The position numbers were made by a program, and so were the translations under genes. Shown one piece after another: positions 50,501 to 63,196 of a DNA stretch of 64,000 bases (within the stretch, counting starts at the first letter, position 1; every line of letters starts with the position of its first letter). The notes under the pieces were generated by a model. That model was not told the origin of the DNA and made no database searches. It saw only the letters and a list, made by a program, of their open reading frames with translations. Origin of the DNA: Gordius sp. MW1 (Eukaryota > Nematomorpha > Gordioida > Gordea > Gordiidae); assembly GCA_964036665.1 (NCBI GenBank), contig OZ038527.1, positions 13,113,835-13,177,834 of the forward strand. The letters run 5' to 3'.

Positions 50501-52860
50501 TCTTGATGAATGATCAAAAAAAATTTTTTTCACGGAATTCACCTCTGATATCGAAAATTTTCATGAGTGGGATATGGTTGAACAAAAAAGTTGAAAAAAT
50601 TTTGAGGTCGAAAAAAATATTTTTTTTCATATTCTTTTGAAAGGGGGCTGAAAAAATCTTTGAAAATTAGTAAATATTCTTAGCATTATGTCCTTGTTAG
50701 GATCTCGATAAGAATTTTTTCACGGGGGGAAGTTTTAGATTGAGAGAAATTAAAATTTTCGTGTTGCGTTTAGATTGTTTCAATATCGCTTTTTAAGCGT
50801 GTAGTTTTGGTGAAACAAGCTCTATGCGATCGTTATTTAAAGTTAATAATTTTTGATGAATCTTCAAAAAAAAATTTTTTCAAGGAATTCACCTCTGATA
50901 TCGAAAAAAAAAGTTGAAAAAATTTTGAGGTCGAAAAAATATTTTTTTTCATATTCTTTTGAAAGGGGGCTGAAAAAATCTTTAAAAGTTCGTAAATATT
51001 TTTAGAATTATATCCTTGTTAGGATCTCGATAAGAATTTTTTCACGGGGGGAAGTTTTAGATTGAGAGAAATTAAAATTTTCGTGTTGCGTTTAGATTGT
51101 TTCAATATCGCTTTTTAAGCGTGTCTCTTGTTTTTGTGAAACAAGTATGCGATCGTGATTTAAAGTTAATAGTTTTTGATGAGTCTTCAAAAAAATTTTT
51201 TTTCAAGGAATTCACCTCTCATATTGAAAATTTTGATGGGGGGTATATGGTCAAATAAAAAAGTTGAAAAAATTTTGAGGTCGAAAAAAATATTTTTTTT
51301 CATATTCTTTTGGAAGGCAGCTGAAAAAATCTTTAAAAGTTCGTAAATATTCTTAGAATAATATCCTTGTTAGGATCTCGATAAGAATTATTGCACGGGG
51401 GGAAGTTTTAGATTGAGAGAAATTAAAATTTTCGTGTTGCGTTTAGATTGTTTCAATATCGCTTTTTAAGCGTGTCTCTAGTTTTTGTGAAACAAGCTCT
51501 ATGCGATCGTGATTTAAAGTTAATAATTTTTGATGAATCTTCAAAAAAAAACTTTTCAAGGAATTCACCTCTGATATCGAAAATTTTCATGGGGGGTATA
51601 TGGTCAAATAAAAAAGTTGAAAAAATTTTGAGGTTGAAAAAAATATTTTTTTTCATATTCTTTTGGAAGGAGGCTGAAAAAATCTTTAAAAGTTCGTAAA
51701 TATTCTTAGAATTATATCCTTGTTAGGATCTCTATAAGAATTTTTGCACGGGGGGAAGTTTTAGATTGAGAGAAATTAAAATTTTCGTGTTGCGTTTAGA
51801 TTGTTTCAATATCGCTTTTTAAGCGTATCTCTAGTTTTTGTGAAACAAGCTCTATGCGATCGTGATTTAAAGTTAATAATTTTTGATGAATGATCAAAAA
51901 AAATTTTTCACGGAATTCACCTCTGATATCGAAAATTTTCATTAGTGGTATATGGTTGAACAAAAAAGTTAAAAAAATTTAAAGTTAAAAAAAAAATATT
52001 TTTTTTCATATTCTTTTGAAAGGGGGCTGAAAAAATTTTTAAAAGTTAGTAAATATTCTTAGCATTATGTCCTTGTTAGGATCTCGATAAGAATTTTTTC
52101 ACGGGAAGAAGTTTTAGATTGAGAGAAATTAAAATTTTCGTGTTGCGTTTAGATTGTTTCAATATCGCTTTTTAAGCGTGTCTCTAGTTTTTGTGAAACA
52201 AGCTCTATGCGATCGTGATTTAAAGTTAATAATTTTTGATGAATGATCGAAAAAAATTTTTTTCACGGAATTCACCTCTGATATAGAAAAAAATCATGAA
52301 TGTTATATGGTTGAACAAAAAAGTTGAAAAAATTTTGAGGTCAAAAAAAATTTATTCTTTCGAAAGGGGGCTTAAAAATTTTTCAAAAGTTCGTAAATAT
52401 TCTTAGAATTATATCCTTGTTAGGATCTCGATAAGAATTTTTTCACGGGAGGAAGTTTTATATTGAGAGAAATTAAAATTTTCGTGTTGCGTTTAGATTG
52501 TTTCAATATCGCTTTTTAAGCGTGTCTCTAGTTTTTGTGAAACAAGCTCTTTGCGATCGTGATTTAAAGTTAATAATTTTTGATGAGTCTTCAAAAAAAG
52601 TTGAAAAAATTTTGAGGTCGAAAAAAATATTTTTTTTCATATTCTTTTGAAAGGGGGCTGAAAAAATCTTTAAAAGTTAGTAAATATTCTTAGCATTATG
52701 TCCTTGTTAGGATCTCGATAAGAATTTTTTCACGGGGGGAAGTTTTAGATTGAGAGAAATTAAAATTTTCGTGTTGCGTTTAGATTGTTTCAATATCGCT
52801 TTTTAAGCGTGTCTCTAGTTTTTGTGAAACAAGCTCTATGCGATCGTGATTTAAAGTTAA
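47589..52860 (+). repeat. 18-monomer HOR, copy 2, incomplete (~5.27 kb)
   Basis: Starts are 47589, 47944, 48297, 48637, 48991, 49343, 49697, 50055, 50409, 50768, 51090, 51441, 51794, 52147, 52491 and 52778. Each spacing equals that of copy 1 at an offset of 6247 bp. The one difference I noticed is aatcttt near 42136 against aattttt near 48383. Matching breaks near 52860, where copy 1 (46613) goes on to gaatgatc and copy 2 repeats the 287-bp monomer. The left end of matching lies between about 47260 and 47340. Confidence 0.9.
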
Positions 52861-53064
52861 TAATTTTTGATGAGTCTTCAAAAAAAGTTGAAAAAATTTT
52901 GAGGTCGAAAAAAATATTTTTTTTCATATTCTTTTGAAAGGGGGCTGAAAAAATCTTTAAAAGTTAGTAAATATTCTTAGCATTATGTCCTTGTTACTAT
53001 CTCTATAAGAATTTTTTCACGTGGGGAAGTTTTAGATTGAGAGAAATTAAAATTTTCGTGTTGC
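52491..53064 (+). repeat. Tandem pair of 287-bp short monomers
   Basis: Two 287-bp deletion monomers stand in direct succession (52491 and 52778), while the parallel 6247-bp copy has only one (46244). The second one ends with ttactatctctataag and cacgtgggg rather than aggatctcg and cacggggg, so its tail comes from a type b monomer. The pair marks where copy 2 of the 18-mer stops. Confidence 0.88.
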
Positions 53065-54820
53065 GTTTAGATTGTTTCAATATCGCTTTTTAAGCGTGTC
53101 TCTAGTTTTTGTGAAACAAGCTCTATGCGATCGTGAATTAAAGTTAATAATTTTTGATGAGTCTTCAAAAAAAAATTTTTTCAAGGAATTCACCTCTGAT
53201 ATCGAAAATTTTCATGGGGGGTATATGGTCAAATAAAAAAGTTGAAAAAATTTTGAGGTCGAAAAAAATATTTTTTTTCATATTCTTTTGGAAGGGGGCT
53301 GAAAAAATCTTTAAAAGTTCGTAAATATTCTTAGAATTATGTCCTTGTTAGGATCTCGATAAGAATTTTTGCACGGGGGGAAGTTTTAGATTGAGAGAAA
53401 TTAAAATTTTCGTGTTGCGTTTAGATTGTTTCAATATCGCTTTTTAAGCGTGTCTCTAGTTTTTGTGAAACAAGCTCTATGCGATCGTGATTTAAAGTTA
53501 ATAATTTTTGATGAATGATCAAAAAAATTTTTTTTCACGGAATTCACCTCTGATATCGAAAATTTTCATGAGTGGTATATGGTTGAACAAAAAAGTTGAA
53601 ACAATTTTGAGGTCAAGGAAAATTTTTTTTTCATATTCTTTCGAAAGGGGGCTGAAAAAATCTTTAAAAGTTCGTAAATATTCTTAGAATTATATCCTTG
53701 TTAGGATCTCGATAAGAATTTTTTCACGGGGGTTTTAGATTGAGAGAAATTAAAATTTTCGTGTTGCGTTTAGATTGTTTCAATATCGCTTTTTAAGCGT
53801 GTCTCTAGTTTTTGTGAAACAAGCTCTATGCGATCGTGATTTAAAGTTAATAGTTTTTGATGAGTCTTCAAAAAAAAATTTTTTCAAGGAATTCACCTCT
53901 GATATCGAAAATTTTCATGGGGGGTATATGGTCAAATAAAAAAGTTGAAAAAATTTTTAGGTCGAAAAAAATATTTTTTTTCATATTCTTTTGAAAGGGG
54001 GCTGAAAAAAATCTTTAAAATTTAGTAAATATTCTTAGCATTATGTCCTTGTTAGGATCTCGATAAGAATTTTTTCACGTGGGGAAGTTTTAGATTGAGA
54101 GAAATTAAAATTTTCGTGTTGCGTTTAGATTGTTTCAATATCGCTTGCTTTTTAAGCGTGTCTCTAGTTTTTGTGAAACAAGCTCTATGCGATCGTGATT
54201 TAAAGTCAATAGTTTTTGATGAGTCTTCAAAAAAAAATTTTTTCAAGTAATTCACCTCTGATATCGAAAATTTTCATGGGGGGTATATGGTCAAATAAAA
54301 AAGTTGAAAAAATTTTGAGGTCGAAAAAAATATTTTTTTTCATATTCTTTTGGAAGGGGGCTAAAAAAATCTTAAAAAGTTCGTAAATATTCTTAGAATA
54401 ATATCCTTGTTAGGATCTCGATAAGAATTATGGCACGGGGGGAAGTTTTAGATTGAGAGAAATTAAAATTTTCGTGTTGCGTTTAGATTGTTTCAATATC
54501 GCTTTTTAAGCGTGTCTCTAGTTTTTGTGAAACAAGCTCTATGCGATCGTGATTTAAAGTTAATAATTTTTGATGAATGATCAAAAAAAATTTTTTTCAC
54601 GGAATTCACCTCTGATATCGAAAATTTTTAGTTGAACAAAAAAGTTGAAAAAATTTTGAGATCCCAAAAAAAATTTCTTTCATATTCTCTTGAAAGGGGG
54701 CTGAAAAAATCTTTAAAAGTTCATAAATATTCTTAGAATTATATCCTTGTTAGGATCTCGATAAGAATTTTGGCACGGGGGGAAGTTTTAGATTGAGAGA
54801 AATTAAAATTTTCGAGTTGC
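53065..54820 (+). repeat. 9-mer-type segment (c d e f g)
   Basis: Starts are 53065 c, 53419 d, 53768 e, 54123 f and 54481 g, in the order of the 9-mer domain at 1-14 kb. Private marks are gtgaattaaag near 53134, a 4-bp gctt duplication near 54146 that lengthens f to 358 bp, and gttcataaat near 54720. It shows that pieces of the 9-mer arrangement persist 40 kb away from the main 9-mer domain. Confidence 0.83.
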
Positions 54821-55174
54821 GTTTAGATTGTTTCAATATCGCTTTTTAAGCGTGTCTCTAGTTTTTGTGAAACAAGCTCTATGCGATCGTGATTTAAAGT
54901 TAATAATTTTTGATGAATGATCAAAAAAAATTTTTTTCACGGAATTCACCTCTGATATCGAAAATTTTCATGAGGGGTATATGGTCAAATAAAAAAGTTG
55001 AAAAAATTTTGAGGTCGAAAAAAATATTTTTTTTCATATTCTTTTGCAAGGAGGCTGAAAAAATCTTTAAAAGTTCGTAAATATTCTTAGAATTATATCC
55101 TTTTTAGGATCTCTATAAGAATTTTTGCACGGGGGGAAGTTTTAGATTGAGAGAAATTAAAATTTTCGTGTTGC
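54821..55174 (+). repeat. Hybrid B/A monomer
   Basis: The left half is class B (gaatgatc, ttcacggaattc) and the right half class A (tgaggggtatatgg, tcaaataaaa, gcaaggagg, cctttttagg). The switch occurs between GAATTC near 54603 and gaggggtatatgg near 54971. It joins the 9-mer-type segment (type h expected) to block Y-type monomers and is direct evidence of exchange between classes within a monomer. Confidence 0.85.
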
Positions 55175-56220
55175 GTTTAGATTGTTTTGTTTCAATATCG
55201 CTTTTTAAGCGTGTCTCTAGTTTTTGTGAAACAAGCTCTATGCGATCGTGATTTAAAGTTAATAATTCTTGATGAATGATCAAAAAAAATTTTTTTCACG
55301 GAATTCACCTCTGATATCGAAAATTTTCATGAGTGGGATATGGTTGAACAAAAAAGTTGAAAAAATTTTGAGGTCGAAAAAAATATTATTTTTCATATTC
55401 TTTTGAAAGGGGGCTGAAAAAATCTTTGAAAGTTAGTAAATATTCTTAGCATTATGTCCTTGTTAGGTCTCGATAAGAATTTTTTCACGGGGGGAAGTTT
55501 TAGATTGAGAGAAATTAAAATTTTCGTGTTGCGTTTAGATTGTTTCAATATCGCTTTTTAAGCGTGTCTCCAGTTTTTGTGAAACAAGCTCTATGCGATC
55601 GTTATTTAAAGTTAATAATTTTTGATGAATCTTCAAAAAAAAATTTTTTCAAGGAATTCACCTCTGATATCGAAAATTTTCATGAGGGGTATATGGTCAA
55701 ATAAAAAAGTTGAAAAAATTTTGAGGTCGAAAAAAATATTTTTTTTCATATTCTTTTGGAAGGGGGCTGAAAAAATCTTTAAAAGTTTGTAAATATTCTT
55801 AGAATTATGTCCTTGTTAGGATCTCGATAAGAATTTTTGCACGGGGGGAAGTTTTAGATTGAGAGAAATTAAAATTTTCGTGTTGCGTTTAGATTTTTTG
55901 TTTCAATATCGCTTTTTAAGCGTGTCTCTAGTTTTTGTGAAACAAGCTCTATGCGATCGTGATTTAAAGTTAATAATTCTTGATGAATGATCAAAAAAAA
56001 ATTTTTTCACGGAATTCACCTCTGATATCGAAAATTTTCAAAAAGTTGAAAAAATTGAGGTCGAAAAAAATATTTTTTTTCATATTCTTTTGAAAGGGGG
56101 CTGAAAAAATCTTTGAAAATTAGTAAATATTCTTAGCATTATGTCCTTGTTAGGATCTCGATAAGAATTTTTTCACGGGGGGAAGTTTTAGATTGAGAGA
56201 AATTAAAATTTTCGTGTTGC
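55175..56220 (+). repeat. Block Y-type segment leading into the last HOR
   Basis: Starts are 55175 (B, 358, gattgttttgtttc, gagtgggatatgg, like 38206), 55533 (A, like 38564 but with cttttggaaggg and aagtttgtaaat) and 55887 (334, attttttgtttc, 20-bp deletion form like 18002). The 55533 monomer changes from Y-type to the tail used in the next HOR, so the border lies inside it. Confidence 0.8.
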
Positions 56221-59200
56221 GTTTAGATTGTTTCAATATCGCTTTTTAAGCGTGTCTCCAGTTTTTGTGAAACAAGCTCTATGCGATCGTTATTTAAAGT
56301 TAATAATTTTTGATGAATCTTCAAAAAAAAATATTTTTTCAAGGAATTCACTTCTGATATCGAAAATTTTCATGAGGGGTATATGGTCAAATAAAAAGTT
56401 GAAAAAATTTTGAGGTCGAAAAAAATATTTTTTTCATATTCTTTTGAAAGGGGGCTGAAAAAATCTTTAAAAGTTCGTAAATATTCTTAGAATTATATCC
56501 TTGTTAGGATCTCGATAAGAATTTTTGCACGGGGGGAAGTTTTAGATTGAGAGAAATTAAAATTTTCGTGTTGCGTTTTGATTGTTTCAATATCGCTTTT
56601 TAAGCGTGTCTCTAGTTTTTGTGAAACAAGATCTATGCGATCGTGATTTAAAGTTAATAATTTTTGATGAATGATCAAAAAATAATTTTTTCACGGAATT
56701 CACCTCTGATATCGAAACTTTTCATGAGTGGTATATGGTTGAACAAAAAAGTTGAAACAATTTTGAGGTCAAAAAAAAAATTTTTTTTCATATTCTTTCG
56801 AAAGGGGGCTGAAAAAATCTTTAAAAGTTTGTAAATATTCTTAGAATTATATCCTTGTTAGGATCTCGATAAGAATTTTTTCACGGGGGGAAGTTTTAGA
56901 TTGAGAGAAATTAAAATTTTCGTGTGCGTTTAGATTGTTTCAATATCGCTTTTTAAGCGTGTCTCTAGTTTTTGTGAAACAAGTATGCGATCGTGATTTA
57001 AAGTTAATAGTTTTTGATGAGTCTTCAAAAACTTTTTTTTTCAAGGAATTCACCTCTGATATTGAAAATTTTCATGGGGGGTATATGGTCAAATAAAAAA
57101 GTTGAAAAAATTTTGAGGTCGAAAAAAATATTTTTTTTCATATTCTTTTGGAAGGGGGCTGAAAAAATCTTTAAAAGTTCGTAAATATTCTTAGAATTAT
57201 ATCCTTGTTAGGATCTTGATAAGAATTATTGCACGGGGGGAAGTTTTAGATTGAGACAAATTAAAATTTTCGTGTTGCGTTTAGATTGTTTCAATATCGC
57301 TTTTTAAGCGTGTCTCTAGTTTTTGTGAAACAAGCTCTATGCGATCGTGATTTAAAGTTAATAATTTTTGATGAATGATCAAAAAAATTTTTTTTCACGG
57401 AATTCACCTCTTGATATCGAAAATTTTCAGTTGAACAAAAAAGTTGAAAAAATTCTGAGGTCCCAAAAAAAATTTCTTTCATATTCTTTCGAAAGGGGGC
57501 TGAAAAAATCTTTAAAAGTTCGTAAATATTCTTAGAATTATATCCTTGTTAGGATCTCTATAAGAATTTTTTCACGTAGGGAAGTTTTAGATTGAGAGAA
57601 ATTAAAATTTTCGTGTTGCGTTTAGATTGTTTCAATATCGCTTTTTAAGCGTGTCTCTAGTTTTTGTGAAACAAGCTCTATGCGATCGTGATTTAAAGTT
57701 AATAATTTTTGATGAGTCTTCAAAAAAAAAATTTTTTCAAGGAATTCACCTCTGATATCGAAAATTTTCATGGGGGGTATATGGTCAAATAAAAAAGTTG
57801 AAAAAATTTTGAGGTCGAAAAAAATATTTTTTTTCATATTCTTTTGGAAGGGGGCTGAAAAAATCTTTAAAAGTTTGTAAATATTCTTAGAATTATGTCC
57901 TTGTTAGGATCTCGATAAGAATTTTTGCACGGGGGGAAGTTTTAGATTGAGAGAAATTAAAATTTTCGTGTTGCGTTTAGATTGTTTCAATATCGCTTTT
58001 TAAGCGTGTCTCTAGTTTTTGTGAAACAAGCTCTATGCGATCGTGATTTAAAGTTAATAATTTTTGATGAATGATCAAAAAAATTTTTTTTTACGGAATT
58101 CACCTCTGATATCGAAAATTTTTAGTTGAACAAAAAAGTTGAAAAAATTTTGAGATCCCAAAAAAAATTTCTTTCATATTCTCTTGAAAGGGGGCTGAAA
58201 AAATCTTTAAAAGTTCGTAAATATTCTTAGAATTATATCCTTGTTAGGATCTCGATAAGAATTTTGGCACGGGGGGAAGTTTTAGATTGAGAGAAATTAA
58301 AATTTTTGAGTTGCGTTTAGATTGTTTCAATATCGCTTTTTAAGCGTGTCTCTAGTTTTTGTGAAACAAGCTCTATGCGATCGTGATTTAAAGTTAATAA
58401 TTTTTGATGAATGATCAAAAAAAATTTTTTTCACGGAATTCACCTCTGATATCGAAAATTTTCATGAGTGGTATATGGTTGAACAAAAAAGTTGAAAAAA
58501 TTTTGAGGTCAAAATAAAATTTATTTTTCATATTCTCTTGAAAGCTGGCTGAAAAAATCTTTAAAAGTTCGTAAATATTCTTAGAATTATATCCTTGTTA
58601 GAATCTCGAAAAGAATTTTTGCACGGGGGGAAGTTTTAGATTGAGAGAAATTAAAATTTTCGTGTTGCGTTTAGATTGCTTCAATATCGCTTTTTAAGCG
58701 TGTCTCTAGTTTTTGTGAAACAAGCTCTATGCGATCGTGATTTAAAGTTAATAATTCTTGATGAATGATCAAAAAAAAATTTTTTCACGGAATTCACCTC
58801 TGATATCGAAAATTTTCATGAGTGGTATATGGTTGAACAAAAAAGTTGAAAAAATTTTGAGGTCGAAAAAAATATTTTTTTTCATATTCTTTTGAAAGGG
58901 GGCTCAAAAAATCTTTTCAAGTTAGTAAATATTCTTAGCATTATGTCCTTGTTAGGTCTCGATAAGAATTTTTTCACGGGGGGAAGTTTTAGATTGAGAG
59001 AAATTAAAATTTTCGTGTTGCGTTTAGATTGTTTCAATATCGCTTTTTAAGCGTGTCTCCAGTTTTTGTGAAACAAGCTCTATGCGATCGTTATTTAAAG
59101 TTAATAATTTTTGATGAATCTTCAAAAAAAAAATTTTTCAAGGAATTCACCTCTGATATCGAAAATTTTCATGAGGGGTATATGGTCATAAAAAAGTTGA

Positions 59201-59708
59201 AAAAATTTTGAGGTCGAAAAAAATATTTTTTTTCATATTCTTTTGCAAGGAGGCTGAAAAAATCTTTAAAAGTTCGTAAATATTCTTAGAATTATATCCT
59301 TGTTAGGATCTCTATAAGAATTTTTGCACGGGGGGAAGTTTTAGATTGAGAGAAATTAAAATTTTCGTGTTGCGTTTAGATTGTTTTGTTTCAATATCGC
59401 TTTTTAAGCGTGTCTCTAGTTTTTGTGAAACAAGCTCTATGCGATCGTGATTTAAAGTTAATAATTCTTGATGAATGATCAAAAAAAAATTTTTTCACGG
59501 AATTCACCTCTGATATCGAAAATTTTCAAAAAGTTGAAAAAATTGAGGTCGAAAAAAATATTTTTTTTCATATTCTTTTGAAAGGGGGCTGAAAAAATCT
59601 TTGAAAATTAGTAAATATTCTTAGCATTATGTCCTTGTTAGGATCTCGATAAGAATTTTTTCACGGGGGGAAGTTTTAGATTGAGAGAAATTAAAATTTT
59701 CGTGTTGC
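56221..59708 (+). repeat. Second 10-mer HOR, copy 1 (3488 bp)
   Basis: Starts are 56221 (A, aaataaaaag), 56575 (B, tcgaaactttt, gaaacaatt), 56928 (A, 351, aagtatgcg, gatattgaaa, gagacaaatt), 57279 b (341), 57620 c, 57975 g, 58315 h, 58669 i, 59022 (A, gcaaggagg) and 59374 (335, deletion form). The composition differs from the 3476-bp 10-mer. The last four monomers plus 59709 copy the first five monomers of block X. Private marks are gcgttttgattg before 56575, acaagatctatg near 56630, cgtgtgcg near 56921 and ctcttgatatcg near 57409. Confidence 0.87.
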
Positions 59709-62700
59709 GTTTAGATTGTTTCAATATCGCTTTTTAAGCGTGTCTCCAGTTTTTGTGAAACAAGCTCTATGCGATCGTTATTTAAAGTTAATAATTTTTG
59801 ATGAATCTTCAAAAAAAAATATTTTCTCAAGGAATTCACTTCTGATATCGAAAATTTTCATGAGGGGTATATGGTCAAATAAAAAGTTGAAAAAATTTTG
59901 AGGTCGAAAAAAATATTTTTTTCATATTCTTTTGAAAGGGGGCTGAAAAAATCTTTAAAAGTTCGTAAATATTCTTAGAATTATATCCTTGTTAGGATCT
60001 CGATAAGAATTTTTGCACGGGGGGAAGTTTTAGATTGAGAGAAATTAAAATTTTCGTGTTGCGTTTAGATTGTTTCAATATCGCTTTTTAAGCGTGTCTC
60101 TAGTTTTTGTGAAACAAGCTCTATGCGATCGTGATTTAAAGTTAATAATTTTTGATGAATGATCAAAAAATAATTTTTTCACGGAATTCACCTCTGATAT
60201 CGAAACTTTTCATGAGTGGTATATGGTTGAACAAAAAAGTTGAAACAATTTTGAGGTCAAAAAAAAAATTTTTTTTCATATTCTTTCGAAAGGGGGCTGA
60301 AAAAATCTTTAAAAGTTTGTAAATATTCTTAGAATTATATCCTTGTTAGGATCTCGATAAGAATTTTTTCACGGGGGGAAGTTTTAGATTGAGAGAAATT
60401 AAAATTTTCGTGTTGCGTTTAGATTGTTTCAATATCGCTTTTTAAGCGTGTCTCTAGTTTTTGTGAAACAAGTATGCGATCGTGATTTAAAGTTAATAGT
60501 TTTTGATGAGTCTTCAAAAAAATTTTTTTTCAAGGAATTCACCTCTGATATTGAAAATTTTCATGGGGGGTATATGGTCAAATAAAAAAGTTGAAAAAAT
60601 TTTGAGGTCGAAAAAAATATTTTTTTTCATATTCTTTTGGAAGGGGGCTGAAAAAATCTTTAAAAGTTCGTAAATATTCTTAGAATTATATCCTTGTTAG
60701 GATCTTGATAAGAATTATTGCACGGGGGGAAGTTTTAGATTGAGACAAATTAAAATTTTCGTGTTGCGTTTAGATTGTTTCAATATCGCTTTTTAAGCGT
60801 GTCTCTAGTTTTTGTGAAACAAGCTCTATGCGATCGTGATTTAAAGTTAATAATTTTTGATGAATGATCAAAAAAAAATTTTTTCACGGAATTCACCTCT
60901 GATATCGAAAATTTTCAGTTGAACAAAAAAGTTGAAAAAATTTTGAGGTCCCAAAAAAAATTTCTTTCATATTCTTTCGAAAGGGGGCTGAAAAAATCTT
61001 TAAAAGTTCGTAAATATTCTTAGAATTATATCCTTGTTAGGATCTCTATAAGAATTTTTTCACGTGGGGAAGTTTTAGATTGAGAGAAATTAAAATTTTC
61101 GTGTTGCGTTTAGATTGTTTCAATATCGCTTTTTAAGCGTGTCTCTAGTTTTTGTGAAACAAGCTCTATGCGATCGTGATTTAAAGTTAATAATTTTTGA
61201 TGAGTCTTCAAAAAAAAATTTTTTCAAGGAATTCACCTCTGATATCGAAAATTTTCATGGGGGGTATATGGTCAAATAAAAAAGTTGAAAAAATTTTGAG
61301 GTCGAAAAAAATATTTTTTTTCATATTCTTTTGGAAGGGGGCTGAAAAAATCTTTAAAAGTTCGTAAATATTCTTAGAATTATGTCCTTGTTAGGATCTC
61401 GATAAGAATTTTTGCACGGGGGGAAGTTTTAGATTGAGAGAAATTAAAATTTTCGTGTTGCGTTTAGATTGTTTCAATATCGCTTTTTAAGCGTGTCTCT
61501 AGTTTTTGTGAAACAAGCTCTATGCGATCGTGATTTAAAGTTAATAATTTTTGATGAATGATCAAAAAAATTTTTTTTCACGGAATTCACCTCTGATATC
61601 GAAAATTTTTAGTTGAACAAAAAAGTTGAAAAAATTTTGAGATCCCAAAAAAAATTTATTTCATATTCTCTTGAAAGGGGGCTGAAAAAATCTTTAAAAG
61701 TTCGTAAATATTCTTAGAATTATATCCTTGTTAGGATCTCGATAAGAATTTTGGCACGGGGGGAAGTTTTAGATTGAGAGAAATTAAAATTTTCGAGTTG
61801 CGTTTAGATTGTTTCAATATCGCTTTTTAAGCGTGTCTCTAGTTTTTGTGAAACAAGCTCTATGCGATCGTGATTTAAAGTTAATAATTTTTGATGAATG
61901 ATCAAAAAAAATTTTTTTCACGGAATTCACCTCTGATATCGAAAATTTTCATGAGTGGTATATGGTTGAACAAAAAAGTTGAAAAAATTTTGAGGTCAAA
62001 ATAAAATTTTTTTTTCATATTCTCTTGAAAGCTGGCTGAAAAAATCTTTAAAAGTTCGTAAATATTCTTAGAATTATATCCTTGTTAGAATCTCGAAAAG
62101 AATTTTTGCACGGGGGGAAGTTTTAGATTGAGAGAAATTAAAATTTTCGTGTTGCGTTTAGATTGCTTCAATATCGCTTTTTAAGCGTGTCTCTAGTTTT
62201 TGTGAAACAAGCTCTATGCGATCGTGATTTAAAGTTAATAATTCTTGATGAATGATCAAAAAAAAAATTTTTCACGGAATTCACCTCTGATATCGAAAAT
62301 TTTCATGAGTGGTATATGGTTGAACAAAAAAGTTGAAAAAATTTTGAGGTCGAAAAAAATATTTTTTTTCATATTCTTTTGAAAGGGGGCTCAAAAAATC
62401 TTTGAAAGTTAGTAAATATTCTTAGCATTATGTCCTTGTTAGGTCTCGATAAGAATTTTTTCACGGGGGGAAGTTTTAGATTGAGAGAAATTAAAATTTT
62501 CGTGTTGCGTTTAGATTGTTTCAATATCGCTTTTTAAGCGTGTCTCCAGTTTTTGTGAAACAAGCTCTATGCGATCGTTATTTAAAGTTAATAATTTTTG
62601 ATGAATCTTCAAAAAAAAATTTTTCAAGGAATTCACCTCTGATATCGAAAATTTTCATGAGGGGTATATGGTCAAATAAAAAAGTTGAAAAAATTTTGAG

Positions 62701-63196
62701 ATCGAAAAAAATATTTTTTTTCATATTCTTTTGCAAGGAGGCTGAAAAAATCTTTAAAAGTTCGTAAATATTCTTAGAATTATATCCTTGTTAGGATCTC
62801 TATAAGAATTTTTGCACGGGGGGAAGTTTTAGATTGAGAGAAATTAAAATTTTCGTGTTGCGTTTAGATTGTTTTGTTTCAATATCGCTTTTTAAGCGTG
62901 TCTCTAGTTTTTGTGAAACAAGCTCTATGCGATCGTGATTTAAAGTTAATAATTCTTGATGAATGATCAAAAAAAAATTTTTTCACGGAATTCACCTCTG
63001 ATATCGAAAATTTTCAAAAAGTTGAAAAAATTGAGGTCGAAAAAAATATTTTTTTTCATATTCTTTTGAAAGGGGGCTGAAAAAATCTTTGAAAATTAGT
63101 AAATATTCTTAGCATTATGTCCTTGTTAGGATCTCGATAAGAATTTTTTCACGGGGGGAAGTTTTAGATTGAGAGAAATTAAAATTTTCGTGTTGC
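59709..63196 (+). repeat. Second 10-mer HOR, copy 2 (3488 bp)
   Basis: Starts are 59709, 60063, 60417, 60768, 61108, 61462, 61802, 62156, 62509 and 62862. Order and tags match copy 1, with one-base length shifts in several monomers that cancel out to the same total. It lacks the private errors of copy 1 listed above, so those arose after duplication. Copies here differ more than those of the 3476-bp HOR, which suggests an older amplification. Confidence 0.87.
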
